Shown here: positions 43,733 to 54,697 of the stretch, in pieces
How the letters are laid out: the number at the start of each line of letters is the position of its first letter
Position numbering within the stretch: the stretch's first letter is position 1
DNA from: Homarus americanus
Taxonomy: Eukaryota > Arthropoda > Malacostraca > Decapoda > Nephropidae
Assembly (NCBI RefSeq): GCF_018991925.1
Contig: NW_024756914.1
Location: 3,922,848-3,986,847, forward strand
DNA length: 64,000 bases
Reading direction: 5' to 3'
Made by a program: the position numbers and the translations under genes
Notes under the pieces: model-generated
Database searches by the model: none
Seen by the model: the letters and a program-made list of their open reading frames with translations, nothing else
Told to the model about the DNA's origin: nothing

Positions 43733-44797
43733 CTGGAAAAGAATAAAGTAGATAATAAAAAAAACCAATACGTAAAAGACACTGCCGAATCATCAAAATA
43801 TTATACCCGGGAAAATATCACAAAAAGGATAATTTAAACACACTAACAAGCTGGCAGTAACAATATGAACACTGTACAACAAAATCTATACAATGGATAT
43901 GAATAACCGTCTCTAATGATCTCCTGTGTACCACAAATAATGGAACATATAACACGAGTATTGTGAATAGTCTCGGGGGACACTCAAAAACACCGATTGA
44001 GGAAAAAACTGTAAAGAACACAATCTTTGTTCCTAAGATACTGGCAGGAGGGAAAGACATCATTAAAATCATCTCTGGGCATATCACGTCGCGGCCACGT
44101 CATGAGGAAGTGGCAGCCAGTGATTAATATATCGTGCGCCTTCCCTGACACCAATTCGGCTTTGCCTTACCCTACTGTCATGTTTGCTGAGTAAATTCTT
44201 GTCAACAGAAGTGATTAAGTTTCTCGTAATGTAGAAGTAAACCATCTTTCTTGGTGTATACAATGTTATATTTAAATTGAAAAATATATAACCTGCTATG
44301 TACGTATGTATGTATGTATGTATGTATGTATGTATGTATGTATGTATGCATGTATGTATGTATGTATTCACCACTTATTACTCCTTAAACTACCTGAGGA
44401 TAAACATAAACTGATGAAGCGACTGGTCAGTAAATCTCAATCACCACGTAACAGCACACACCTACACGGGGAGGCCTAGAACACCATTGTAAACATTCCT
44501 CCACTATTTTATACCTCTTACTAATATAAACTATTGAAAGTAGTAATACAACACTACCACATTTTATGTTTCGGCTTCTATTTAGCGCTAAATAAATTCT
44601 AATAACCTAAGTTGAAAGCAGAAGTCTGTTTCACCAAGATGACTTTTAATTTGTATTCACGACAAGTTCGACGTTTTCGCCTACACTTGCGGGCTCCCCT
44701 CACAGCCATACTCGACACCTCACCTAATAGCGATGTCTTCTGGTACAAAGCTTCGCCTGCTATGCTCTGTACAGTTCACACAGCAGTTCATACTCAC
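43733..44797 (-). other. Dys: Dystrophin intron, 1065 bp
   Basis: Phase-2 intron between the 173-nt and 269-nt exons. It holds a (TATG)n microsatellite near its middle. The ATG-initiated frames inside it have no recognisable domains. Confidence 0.88.
44297..44367. repeat. (TATG)n tetranucleotide microsatellite
   Basis: About 17 units with two single-base interruptions (TACG, TGCA). Intronic in Dys. Confidence 0.96.
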
Positions 44798-44970
44798 CGG
44801 ATAGCGATGCTCTTATGTTTGAGAGTGTTCCATCTCTGGTTCATCTCCTCCAGGCGGCGCTGCAGCATAACCGCCTCGTCTTGGTTCTCCAGTGTGCCCA
44901 GGAGCTTCTGCCCCGTTGCGTTGAGGCTCGCCAACACATCCTTGTGTGACTCGATCTCGCTCTGCAAGTC
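44798..44970 (-). CDS. Dys: Dystrophin, spectrin-repeat exon (human exon 56 equivalent)
   Basis: 173-nt exon on the minus strand, acceptor TCGTTGTTGCAG, donor GTGAGT, starting in phase 0 and ending with two bases of an Arg codon. The peptide starts DLQSEIESHKDVLASLNATG and continues ENQDEAVMLQRRLEEMNQRW. Human dystrophin has DLQGEIEAHTD and DDAVLLQRRLDNMNFKW at the same place, and its exon 56 is also 173 nt (recalled). It forms the last part of about repeat 22. In vertebrates this is the first shared exon of the short isoform Dp116, whose private first exon lies in the intron just upstream. Confidence 0.95.
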
Positions 44971-45840
44971 CTGCAACAACGAGAGAAAATGATGTTAGTT
45001 GTTGGCTTGTCAATATTGGACACTCTTACTAGTAATAAGATTAATAGTAGTTTCTTCTAATATGAAATGACTCACTCACTCACTATTGTATATAATTAGT
45101 GAATAAACATTTTAAATATATGCTTATTAAAATGATATATAAAGTTAACATATTTTATCAATCTTATTTTAATGCTAGCAAAGAACATGCAATAAATTAC
45201 CCCAAAATTGCATATATAAATAAATGTAGCAGAGAAAACAAAAGGACTAAAATAAATGGAATGGCTACTGCAAGATCCCACGCAGCAAAGACAAAAATAT
45301 ATGAATACAAAAACAAAATCAAGACACGTAAATTGAGGACATCATTCAAAACTCATATTTTCCAAACAAATAAATTAAACACATTTACGAAGGTCCTGTA
45401 AATAATGTTCTAGTCAGGTAAGAAGAACTCCCAGGGCCAGTTCTTCATACAGTCTTCAAAAATTAATGTCCCCTCAATGGTACTTATGTTTTATTCTCAT
45501 ATATTCTCTTCCTCATTAACGCTATATGTCCCTTTCTTGATATAGACGGGAGGAGAAGGGGGAAGAGGGGGATGGGGAGGAGGCGGGATAGGAAGGAGGA
45601 AGGGAGGGTGAGAGGTAAGAGGATGGGGAGGAAGAGGAGAAATGGATGAATAGAGAAGGAAGAGAGGAAGGGAAGAAAAGGGGAGAGGATGAGAAGGGAG
45701 AGGAGGCGGAGGAGAAGGCGGAGGAGGAGGAGGAGAATGATCGTCTACCAGAGAAAACGGGTAAGCAAGATCCACTCAGAGAAAACTGCCGCCAGCCACC
45801 ATCTTAGAGGGCAAACTAAACTAAATACTACATAACTTAC
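44971..45840 (-). other. Dys: Intron upstream of the exon-56-like Dys exon
   Basis: 870 bases between the candidate alternative first exon and the 173-nt exon, GT...AG. The part at 45540-45745 is a 200-base purine-rich tract on plus, so a C/U-rich tract in the pre-mRNA, which could bind polypyrimidine-tract proteins. 45060-45400 is AT-rich, with a 100-codon plus-strand frame of no recognised family. Confidence 0.55.
45540..45745. repeat. Polypurine tract (GGAGGA/GGGAAG)n
   Basis: Almost only A and G on the plus strand for about 200 bases. Mirror-symmetric parts could form triplex (H-DNA). The Pro/Ser/Leu minus-strand frame here is an artefact. Confidence 0.9.
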
Positions 45841-45936
45841 CCATGGCTTCTCTTTGAATCGTATGTACACAACGAACACAGCAATTCCAAAAGCAAAACT
45901 CGCCGACACGACACCATATATTATAAACAATATCAT
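45841..45936 (-). CDS. Candidate alternative first exon of a short dystrophin, with a membrane segment
   Basis: Seen: on the minus strand an ATG at 45936 (G at -3, AGCCATGA) opens 32 codons. The peptide starts MILFIIYGVVSASFAFGIAV and continues FVVYIRFKEKPW, then reaches a strong donor (TGG|GTAAGT) in phase 0. About 24 residues are hydrophobic, followed by basic RFKEK. The exon-56-like Dys exon 870 bases downstream starts in phase 0, so the two can splice in frame. Known: vertebrate Dp116 starts from a private first exon in the equivalent intron, and flies also have short dystrophins with private starts. Inferred: a short isoform with an N-terminal signal-anchor; the positive charges after the segment predict the rod in the cytosol. 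Alternatives: an internal exon using the CAG at 45944-45946 (TATTTCAG|AGAAGCC), an exon of a nested gene, or a chance hydrophobic frame. The frame also runs on past the donor to a stop (75 codons in all). Confidence 0.45.
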
Positions 45937-47525
45937 GGCTTCTCTGAAATATCCTGCCGCAATAACTATCAATTAAAATATTATTCATTGGTGATATTTT
46001 TTCCGTGATGTTTCCTCTTCCATACCGTAGTGCTTGGGGTAAGGAAATTCATCATATAATTCCACTATTATTGATATCAAAATCATAATACTGAAACATA
46101 ATAGAATAATTTAATATAATTCGTTCACTCTTGCTTTTCAGTGTATATGACAGATTTTCAAAACTTTAAATGATTCGTGAACTTAAGCAAAACAATTTCT
46201 TTCAAGCACTCGACCTTAGCTCTTAGTGCTCTGCCTTGTTACGAAGACCTATCCTAACCTAAACTAAACAATATACGGCTAACCAATCTATTACAGTTAA
46301 AAGTCTATTTGTATTACATTTAAAATCATTAATAAATGTTATAATTGATAAGTATTACATCTAAATCCCTTCAGCCAGTTACCTCCCACCACAGCACTAA
46401 AGACAAATTAATCATTTAACCTCCACGAATGATGATTAATTCCCCTCAAAAATAAAACAACTATAAACCCACACCAATAAGTCGCAATTCCGGTTTATTT
46501 TGGTTTATTTTTTTTTACATCTTAGGAGCCTTTCAGTGGGATTTTGGTATATTTTAACAAACTCAAGATTTCGTCGTCTTTCGGGGAATCAAATCAGCTT
46601 CTCATAAACTCACTTTATTGTTTATACTCAAGACTCCCCTACCTGGACGAACCCTTGTGTAATCCAGCTTGTCATCCACGAGTGTGTGTGTGTGATCGCT
46701 TTGGGTGGCCGCAACTCACATAAACACATCAGTCATACCCAACACACTGCACCTCAAAGAACTTGGTCGTGGAGGAGTGTATTTCCCGACTACTGAACAC
46801 TGCAGGCTTGTTAACGGCACTTCAAGGTATCCCCACTTCACATTAGATATACTTGATGTAAAAAATGAATATAATGACTGAGCCACATAAGGACTATAGC
46901 AAATCTCCTATCTCCTACTCACAGCTTATTTCACATTATGATTTAACACCCCTAACAACATCTAGGTAGGAGAGGAGGGGGGGAGATAAAGTTAAAAGTA
47001 GATTAGGTTGTGATGTTAATTTAGGCGTTAGAGTGGTTAATCTTCAGGTGAAATGTAGGGGATTAATATTCATTGTCTACTTGTAATCTACCTATAGTAT
47101 GGCCACCATTATACATTTACACTTAAGTAGTAAAAGCACTAAGATAGCTCCACTGTTTATTTAATAGCTCACCAGTTCCTTATAAAGTGGTGTAAGTGAT
47201 CATGGTGGCTTTAATGGTCTTGGTGAAATATAACACCACATTCCCGTGTCTTGTATGTGTTGGTGCTAACTTTAACACCACTATATATATATCACCACTA
47301 TCTATCAGCACCCAGGCTAAAGTGCTCTCAGGGACAAGCACTTAAAATTTTGCGGTGGTCGTTAAGTAAACATTCCGGAAGTTGTTGGAGCATATTGGAA
47401 CATTAAGTGATATGTTTATTTTATCGATGTTTTGGTTTATATTTTGTTTTATTTTTGTTTTAATATTGTAATCATATCGTAAACCTAAGTTGTAATTTTT
47501 GGCTGGTTTATAATTTTGTCTATTC
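45937..47525. other. Unassigned DNA, possible promoter of the candidate exon
   Basis: The 150 bases upstream of the candidate exon (45937-46090) contain no strong TATA box. 46500-46520 has a T run, and 46250-46262 has CCTAA words. No exon was recognised. Confidence 0.35.
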
Positions 47526-47730
47526 ACACACACACACACACACAATGTTTAATGAATAGAGAGACCAATTCAAATCCCCTCACTAAACATAGCCCAATTA
47601 TTCTCGACCACACCACAAACACCATACCACACGCACCACACCACACCACACGCACCACACCACACGCACCACACCACACCACACCACACCACACGCACCA
47701 CCACACACACCACACCACACCACAACCTAC
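47526..47730. repeat. (CA)n and CACACCACACGCACCA repeats
   Basis: (CA)9 at about 47526-47543, then 47605-47730 built of CACACCACACGCACCA words. The His/Thr/Pro and Val/Trp/Cys frames are artefacts. Confidence 0.9.
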
Positions 47731-47934
47731 GAAGCCACTTGGGAAAAATCCTCTTACTCTACTTTCTAACGTTACCGGCAGTAATTGGGGTACACTAAGT
47801 ATAGTATCAGGATGTGAGGATGAATCACTAACTAGGATGATAGAGGCTACGTGGTTGGCGGCGGGAGGGTGTGTGTTTAGGGTATAGTGTCCGTGAGACT
47901 AAACTGGTGACGATTTTAGCGGTACTCCACGAAG

Positions 47935-48080
47935 CAAGGTAGTGGTGGTGGGTGAAGGTAGTGGTGGTGGGTGAAGGTAGTGGTGGTGGGTGGAGGTAGT
48001 GGTGGTGGTGGGTGGAGGTAGTGGTGGTGGTGGGTGGTGGTAGGTGAGTGTGGTGGTAGGTGAGTGTGGTGGTGGAGGGT
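47935..48080. repeat. GGTAGTGGTGGTGGGTGAA minisatellite
   Basis: About seven units of 18-21 bases, with GGT gains and losses. Confidence 0.93.
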
Positions 48081-48729
48081 AAGAATTGTTAACTTTTCTA
48101 ATGAATGTTGAATATACAGTAACTTGACGTAAGGAACAGTATCTCTCTCTCTCCCGACTAAAGTACATTTCAGATAACTTTAAGAAACACACTAAGGAGA
48201 CAGCAGCCGTGAGGACCAGTGAGGGCAGTAAGTAACGTCGGAGCAAAAAAAAGTAGCACGGTGGTGGTGGGTGAAACATCAGGACCAAGAACCTTGTAAT
48301 TACGGGGGCCCGACCTTGTGACCTAATCCATGTAAATATAGCAACAATGGCGCATCTTAAGGAGGAGTGAGGCGCCGAGGGTATTAGCATGACCCACAAG
48401 AGCTCCTTGAACCACCTCCTGTCGCTGCCACAAGATGCTGCTGTACTGCCCTAGCGCTACAATGGGCCACCCTCTTCGACACGACCCTCTACTCACACCG
48501 CACTTGTAAGTTCGCTACATGGACCAGATTTCCCAGAGAAGTGTACTGTATATATGACCTTTACTCTACGCCAGCCCGTCACACACCCACCACGATCACT
48601 ACACATGAGCTGGTGGTCCATTTAGCCGTTTCTTAACATTAGTCTTATACACATGTTGTCAGGTATGAACATATTGTATTGATAGGTTGATAATTCTGCT
48701 CATAGTCAATGGCATTTAACATCTTGACT
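48081..48729. other. Unassigned DNA
   Basis: 48150-48160 is a short (CT)n. 48330-48480 is somewhat GC-rich without a recognised exon. Confidence 0.35.
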
Positions 48730-48866
48730 ACAATATCGTACTCAAAAGGAAGTATTCATCGTTATTAAAAAGAGTTAAAGCATTGTACTCAAAGGGTTAA
48801 GTAATTGTACTCGAGGGGTTGAAATATCTTTACTCAATGGGGTAACTCACTGTACTCAAGGGATTA
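48730..48866. repeat. 22-23 bp degenerate repeat, ATTGTACTCAAAGGGTTAAGT
   Basis: Five tandem diverged copies with the core TGTACTCAAGGGGTTAA. This is the reverse complement of the unit at 1-350 and of two copies near 52065-52100. Confidence 0.8.
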
Positions 48867-48912
48867 GGTTAGGTTAGATTAGATTAGGTTAGATTAGGTT
48901 AGTTAGGTTACC
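48866..48912. repeat. Interstitial telomere-like (TTAGG/TTAGA)n
   Basis: Nine pentamers of TTAGG/TTAGA directly joined to the preceding 22-bp array. Confidence 0.88.
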
Positions 48913-49329
48913 GAAATACACTGACGCAAGTCAAAAGTGGTGGTCTCTTAAACAACGCTATATAGAGAGGGAATATTATATAGTACAGTAAGGCCGCTCT
49001 TCAACCACGTACCCATTCACCCACCCACTCTCCCACCCACCCTCCCACCCACCCACCCAATCATTCATCATGTTATTTACCCGATTTTAATGATAACAGA
49101 ACAACAATACATCATTCACTACGCATCGACACTTGATACTATTCCATTCACTACTATTACTACGCCTCCTCCTCCTCCTCCTGCTGCTCCACACGTAACT
49201 AGAACTCTAGTCTTCTTCCTGTTAGCTGTAAAAACACAATTGGATAGCTGTCTTTGTTTACAGGTTATTGAACTGTAAATTATGAACTGATTATCAAGTG
49301 GTAGTTTTTTTCTTTCTTTTACACTTGTT
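48913..49329. other. Unassigned DNA
   Basis: 49015-49062 is (CCCAC)n-rich and 49160-49185 is (CCT)n. Confidence 0.45.
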
Positions 49330-49470
49330 TATTGTTTATATCTACGGGTTGTTGTTTTTTACACTGGTTTATTATATTTACGAGATATTTTTACACTGGT
49401 TTAATGTATCTACGGGTTGTTGTTTTTTACACTGGTTTATTATATTTACGAGATATTTTTACACTGGTCT
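49330..49470. repeat. T-rich tandem: ACACTGGTTTATTATATTTA units
   Basis: Two forms of about 33 bases alternate: one with GGGTTGTTGTTTTTTACACT, the other with GAGATATTTTTACACTGG. This makes a higher-order unit of about 66 bases, repeated about twice. Confidence 0.88.
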
Positions 49471-49499
49471 ATTCAGAAATTGTAAAAAGGTGATTTTCT

Positions 49500-49575
49500 A
49501 TTCACAACACAACACAAAGCAGCACAGAACAACACAACACAACAGCACAACAGCAACACAACACAACACAAACCG
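49500..49575. repeat. ACAACAC short-word repeat
   Basis: Irregular (ACAAC/ACAGC)n of about 75 bases. Confidence 0.85.
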
Positions 49576-49839
49576 AGAATAACACGACCTTCTTCCTTCA
49601 CGACTGTGGTTGATTACTTAAGGGTTTTTCTTAACGATAAATCAATAATAAAAAATATCACTGAGCTGTCTTCCATTGAGCATTTATAGTCTGTTCTCTC
49701 ATGGACTTAAGTCAACCTTTGCACAATTAACGTAACACCACTGGAGTATAGCATGGTCGTGGTGGTCGTCGAGGTCGTCTTCATATTGATTGTACGCACG
49801 AACCACTGTCACATAACCAATGTACGCCACGACCACCAT
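49576..49839. other. Unassigned DNA
   Basis: Nothing recognised. Confidence 0.35.
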
Positions 49840-50025
49840 CACAACTACACCACCTCTGTACATCACGACGACCACCACTACTACACCACCTCTGTACATC
49901 ACGACCACCACTACTACACCACCTCTATACACCACTAAACCACCTCTATACACGACCATCACTACCACACCACTGTACAAGACGACCACTGTGACCACAC
50001 TACTGTACACCACGACCACACCCTC
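49840..50025. repeat. 27-30 bp repeat CACCTCTGTACATCACGACC
   Basis: About seven copies with ACCACTACTAC linkers of varying length. Thr/Pro-rich plus-strand and Val-rich minus-strand frames are artefacts. Confidence 0.9.
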
Positions 50026-51651
50026 TACCATCTCACTCTGTCATTATCGTCTATTTTCAAACACCGGTAAATAAAAACATACTGTTGTCCAATCCAAGAG
50101 CAACACGTGATAATAAACCAATTAATTGTTATTTTCTTCACAAACATCTTCTCCCTTATCTTGGTTATCAATTATTAACATTCAGGATTATTTATTTAAC
50201 ACTCCCCTTTCGGTTTAATGTTTCTAGTCATTTAATATTATTTTCTTATGTGTATTTAATCGTGTTAGCCCGATTTAAAGATCAATTACTTCCTGTATCT
50301 GATTCCAATAATAAAATAAATATTGGTGTTTTTTCGTCAGTCAATAATCACTAAGTTCTTTTTAAAAATTTTCTTTCGACATTTTCTTGGTCATTTACAT
50401 ATTCTTTTTCACAATGTTCTTCTAATATAAACATTCTCGGTAACGGGATACTCAACACATCTGTTTTCCACTCAAAGAATCATAAAAAAATTTCCTGTGT
50501 TTGTAAAAGTGTGAAAAAAGGAACACACAAAAAATAGCTTAAGATTCCTCAGTGATTATAAGAGTATTTTCTCAACGCATAATGAGGTTTCAACATGAGT
50601 GACTAACCCGCTACTAGCAGATGATAATAATCCACACTAAGGTCTTAATAATCCATACTAGGGTCATGATATCCACCCCCAGCAGAAGGCGATCCACAAC
50701 TAAACCATTAATGACCCAAACTAAGAGCCTGATGATACCACCACATAACCTGAGTGTGTGGATCCGCGCCCTGTAAAGCAGTATTGCTCTTCTTTGATAC
50801 AAAACACTTGACAAAAACAGATCGCTTCTCATGTTCCGTCTTTGGGAGATCCACCACACCACACCACACCACACCACACCGATTATTTAACAATTCACTG
50901 TAAGCACTACTGACATATGACCTTCAACTTTAACACATAGACGGGCTCATTGACACTGTTCAGACCCGCAACATGAACCACCAGCTCAGGATTCGAAGGA
51001 GTAGATCACCACTAAGTCCCACTGAACCAATGCCTTCCCTAAGTAGAATGAATTGACCACCAGCCACACACTCTCACTGAACCACCACAATAGGTCGAGC
51101 CTCGTTTCTTCAACTTATAGATGACAGACTAAGCTGATGGAAGGAGGCAGGTAAGGAGAGTAAGGAATGCCATCCGGATGGTTGACACTCCCTAAGTTAA
51201 TTCTCCTCCCTTGGCACTCCCCCCTGGCACTGGCACCGTCGTCCAGGAGCTTCTAGTGAGTCCCCTACTGCCACCACCACCACAGGGATGAGGGCGGTCA
51301 TAGAAGGGAAGAGGCGGAGCTACGACAGGAAATTGAATATTACTCAATTAAGAAGTCAGGCGCAAGGAGCCCTTCCAAGAATGTATGGGACCGCGGGACC
51401 TGGGGCGGCTTGGTTAGGTTTGGTTTGGTTAGGTTGTGGAGGGAATACATGGCTTCGATATAACGTCACATATATTAAACACATTTATTTGGTGTATTTC
51501 ACTTAACAAAATAAGCACCTCCCTCCTACAGCCAACTCAAAATAATGTCTCAGTGCCTCTACTTCAACACTGCTTCTATGTTTAGTAATTACTTATAAAG
51601 ATCCACACTAACATAATTTCAACGCAAGGAGACGCACGCACACATCCACCA

Positions 51652-51657
<6 letters not shown>
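50026..51657. other. About 1.6 kb unassigned DNA
   Basis: 50618-50690 contains ATAATCCACACTAAGG/TAATCCATACTAGGG duplications, 50851-50880 is (CACAC)n-like, and 51395-51437 has GGTTTGGTTAGG words. No gene recognised. Confidence 0.35.
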
Positions 51658-51689
<32 letters not shown>

Positions 51690-51703
51690 ACACACACACA
51701 CAC
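51658..51703. repeat. (AC)n microsatellite, interrupted once
   Basis: AC run with one CAGAC break. Confidence 0.95.
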
Positions 51704-51985
51704 GCAATTGTTACATCTCACTCCTCACTATTCGAGATAGGATGAAGGGGAGAAAAAATTAAGTACAGTTCCAGCAGTATTAAGCGAGGGATATTTTCTT
51801 ACGTACAAAACAAACAGGAGTACTGAAGGCTCCGTCCTATAATGACACAACACACTTTAAGCTTTAGTCTTTCATTATGGAAGTTAAATCTGTCAACAGC
51901 TTGAGAGTTATAGAAAGATTCACGGCTTATTATTACTAGTTCAGCCCGGCCTGTGTCAACAAAAATTAGGTCGTGTAGTGGAGAA

Positions 51986-51991
51986 GGGGGG

Positions 51992-52025
<34 letters not shown>
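51986..52025. repeat. Poly-G tract, about 39 bases with one C
   Basis: GGGGGGC followed by 33 consecutive G. Such runs are error-prone in sequencing and form G-quadruplexes. Confidence 0.95.
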
Positions 52026-52027
<2 letters not shown>

Positions 52028-52039
52028 GAGATGGAGAGG

Positions 52040-52360
52040 GGGAGGGTTGAGTAAGATGACTTAAACCTTTGAGTACAATGTTATCGTACTCAAGGAGATA
52101 ACCAGTCACCACCATCATCATATACATAGGGTGTGGCAGGGTTGAGGGGTGGCAGGGAGGTGTGGCAGGGGATATGGTAGGGTGGGGAACGTGTGTATGT
52201 AGTGTTGTACGGTTTTGGAAGAGTGGGGGCAGTGAAGATTGTCAGAGTGGTTTGTGAGAGGTGTGGCGTGTGAGACATGTGGCGTGTGAGACATGTGACG
52301 TGTGAGACATGTGGCGTGTGAGAGGTGTGGCATGTGAGAGGTGTGGCGTGTAAACGATAT
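52040..52360. repeat. TTGAGTACAAT copies and 16-bp GTGTGAGACATGTGGC array
   Basis: 52065-52103 has two inverted copies of the dispersed TTGAGTAC core, facing each other. 52130-52180 is GTGGCAGGG-rich, and 52255-52350 has six copies of the 16-base unit GTGTGAGACATGTGGC. Confidence 0.82.
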
Positions 52361-53639
52361 GGCAGAGGTTAAAAGTAGTTAATAAATGAGAAAAGGAAGG
52401 CGACTAGAGTGTTAATGAGGGGGAGGGAGGAGGAGGAAGATTGGATAATGCAAGACGAAGGAAGAAGGAGTGAAAGAGGAGAAGGAAGGAAGGAAGGAGA
52501 GACTCACCAGACACACGGGGACCTTGTTCACCTGGGCTAAATGACAGTATCACACACCTAGTAATACCACCCCTCTCTCTCCCCATCCCCAAGACTAAGA
52601 TACCTATTGAGTGTAAATCTGTCAAGGTGGATGAGATACACCTGAACTGTACCTCAAGTCTCTACCAAAGGGACTGGGAGACAGGTAGAAGAAGCTCAGG
52701 TGTAAGAGTTAAGAGAGAAGGAGCTGCTAAGAGTCGAGGAGATGGTCAGGTACAGGTGAGGTATAAGACTAGATCTTAAGCTGGACATAAATCTAGCTAG
52801 TGCCTGAGATACCCCAAGCTGGCAGAGGAACAGCTCAACCTAGGTATCGATGCCAAGTCAAGTAAATATACCTGGTCAAATGCCTAATACGATGATTTTG
52901 AAATAAAAAGGTAAGTTAATTAATAAAAAAAATAGTTGACATTAGAAAAAAAAACAAGGGTTACGTCACACAACAGAAGCATCATCCCAAAACACAGCCG
53001 TGGAGACATTCAACACCTCAGCCTAACAGAAAGTCTCCCGTAGACCAAGAAAAAAATAGTGAAGATCATAGGATTTCGTCGGCTTACTGAGACACCAACT
53101 GACTCGGGGTTCACAGTCTCCTAAAAGCTCCCTCCGTGTGGTATATCCCCCCTCTCCCCACCCCCTTCGCCGCCCCCCCCCCTTAATTGAGATAATCTAT
53201 TGGGCCTTAGACACAAGAACACAGACCCCCCCCCACCAACAAATACACTATGGCTAAATTCTACAAACTCACACCAATTATCCCTGTAAGACAAAATAAC
53301 ATCACAAATACATTAAGACCACTGTAGCTGTGTCGTAGTATCGTATATATTCTAAGGGTTATTTTATTGCTTCCGAGAGATACGATACACCAGAGAGTCT
53401 TAGAGTATCCACTACCAAAGTCTCGCGGATCGTAAAATAAAAACCCCCAACTTTAGAGACCACATTGAGGGTTTTTCTTTACATCTGTGGCCCAAAATAT
53501 CAAGTAATGTAAAAATAAAATAAAAAATAAAAATCTATTGTAAAAAAAGACCAGAAAAAAATAATAAATCCCACTTTCTTACTCAAATTAGAGTAAAGAG
53601 GAAGAGAATAGAAAGTTAAAATAAACATGTAAGGTTGAA
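52361..53639. other. Unassigned DNA
   Basis: 52420-52500 is GA-rich. C runs near 53150-53182 and 53226-53236. No exon recognised. Confidence 0.4.
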
Positions 53640-53832
53640 GAAGAAGGAGAGAAGGTAAACTGAGTGGATAAGACGACAAGAATAACTGTGTTAGAGGTGG
53701 ATAAAGAAGAAGAAAGGAAGAAGAAAGAAGAAGGAAGAAGAAGCAAAAGAAAAGAAGAAAAAGAAAGAAGAAGAAAGAAGAAAAAGAAGAAAAAAAAGAA
53801 AGAACAAAGAAAAAAGACGAAGAAGAAAACAG
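53640..53832. repeat. (GAA)n-rich polypurine tract
   Basis: About 140-190 bases of AGAAGAAAG words. It could form H-DNA, and its Lys/Glu/Arg frame is an artefact. Confidence 0.9.
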
Positions 53833-54109
53833 GTAGATTAATCAGGTGACGAAAGTAATTAGGAGCGTCGCAACTTGTAACAGATGGTAAACAAACACAA
53901 AACACGAAACAACAATCCCATTAAGTTCTTTCCTACAAGATAAACAATTCTACAATAAGTTCTATTTCTTCAAGATCAATACGGAACTTCGGGGAGGTAG
54001 TAGTAAAGTTCTTATTTAGTTCTTTCCTATACGCCAAGAACCAAGTACATAATAGAACTCGTTATGTTCTTCTCAATAACAATAACAGAATTCTACAACT
54101 GGACTTCCC
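53833..54109. other. Unassigned DNA
   Basis: TAAGTTCTT/TAGTTCTTTCCTA words recur at 53920, 54010 and 54060, a weak degenerate repeat. Confidence 0.4.
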
Positions 54110-54230
54110 GACAACAATAAAAGTTCTCTACAGCAACAAAAAATTTCCCTACGACACAAAACTTCCCTACAACAACATAAAACTTCCCTACAACAACACA
54201 AAATTTCTCTACAACAAAAAACAAACCCAC
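54110..54230. repeat. About 24-bp repeat CCCTACAACAACATAAAACTT
   Basis: Five irregular copies with the core CTACAACAACACAAAA. Confidence 0.85.
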
Positions 54231-54329
54231 AATAACACAACACCTCAACAGAACTTTTCTACTAAGTAATTTACAAGAATCAGGTGAAAAAAAGGGGTGA
54301 AAAGGGGAGAAACTGTCGGTGTCAATTTG

Positions 54330-54545
54330 AGGACAAGGAGGAGGAAAAAAAGAAGAAGATTAAGGAGTAGAAAAAAGTAGCCAGGAGTGATGAGGAAAAC
54401 GGTGACACACACTAACTCCTGATGAGGTTGAGGAGAGAGGAGGAGGGGGAGGAGGAAAAAGAGGAGTGGGGAGAAGAGGGGGGAGAAGAGAAGGAGGAAG
54501 AGGAGGAGGAGAAAGAAGAGGAAAAGTAGGAAGAGAAGGAGGAAA
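54330..54545. repeat. Polypurine (GGAGGA)n tract
   Basis: G/A-only stretches on plus, resembling those at 45.6 and 53.7 kb. Confidence 0.88.
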
Positions 54546-54598
54546 ACAACAACAACTACTACTACTACTACTACTAATAATAATAATAATAATAATAA

Positions 54599-54687
<89 letters not shown>

Positions 54688-54697
54688 CAATAATAAT
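54546..54697. repeat. (AAC)n-(TAC)n-(TAA)n compound microsatellite
   Basis: Starts (AAC)4(TAC)7, then about 40 TAA units with a few AAC/AAA interruptions. The poly-Tyr frame on minus is an artefact. Confidence 0.96.

Noticed and set aside
43478..43837. Plus-strand frames of 66-119 codons at the middle Dys exon
   Set aside because: Antisense shadows of a dystrophin exon with clear splice borders and conserved sequence on minus.
44612..44992. 126-codon plus-strand frame
   Set aside because: Its second half is the antisense of the exon-56-like Dys exon.
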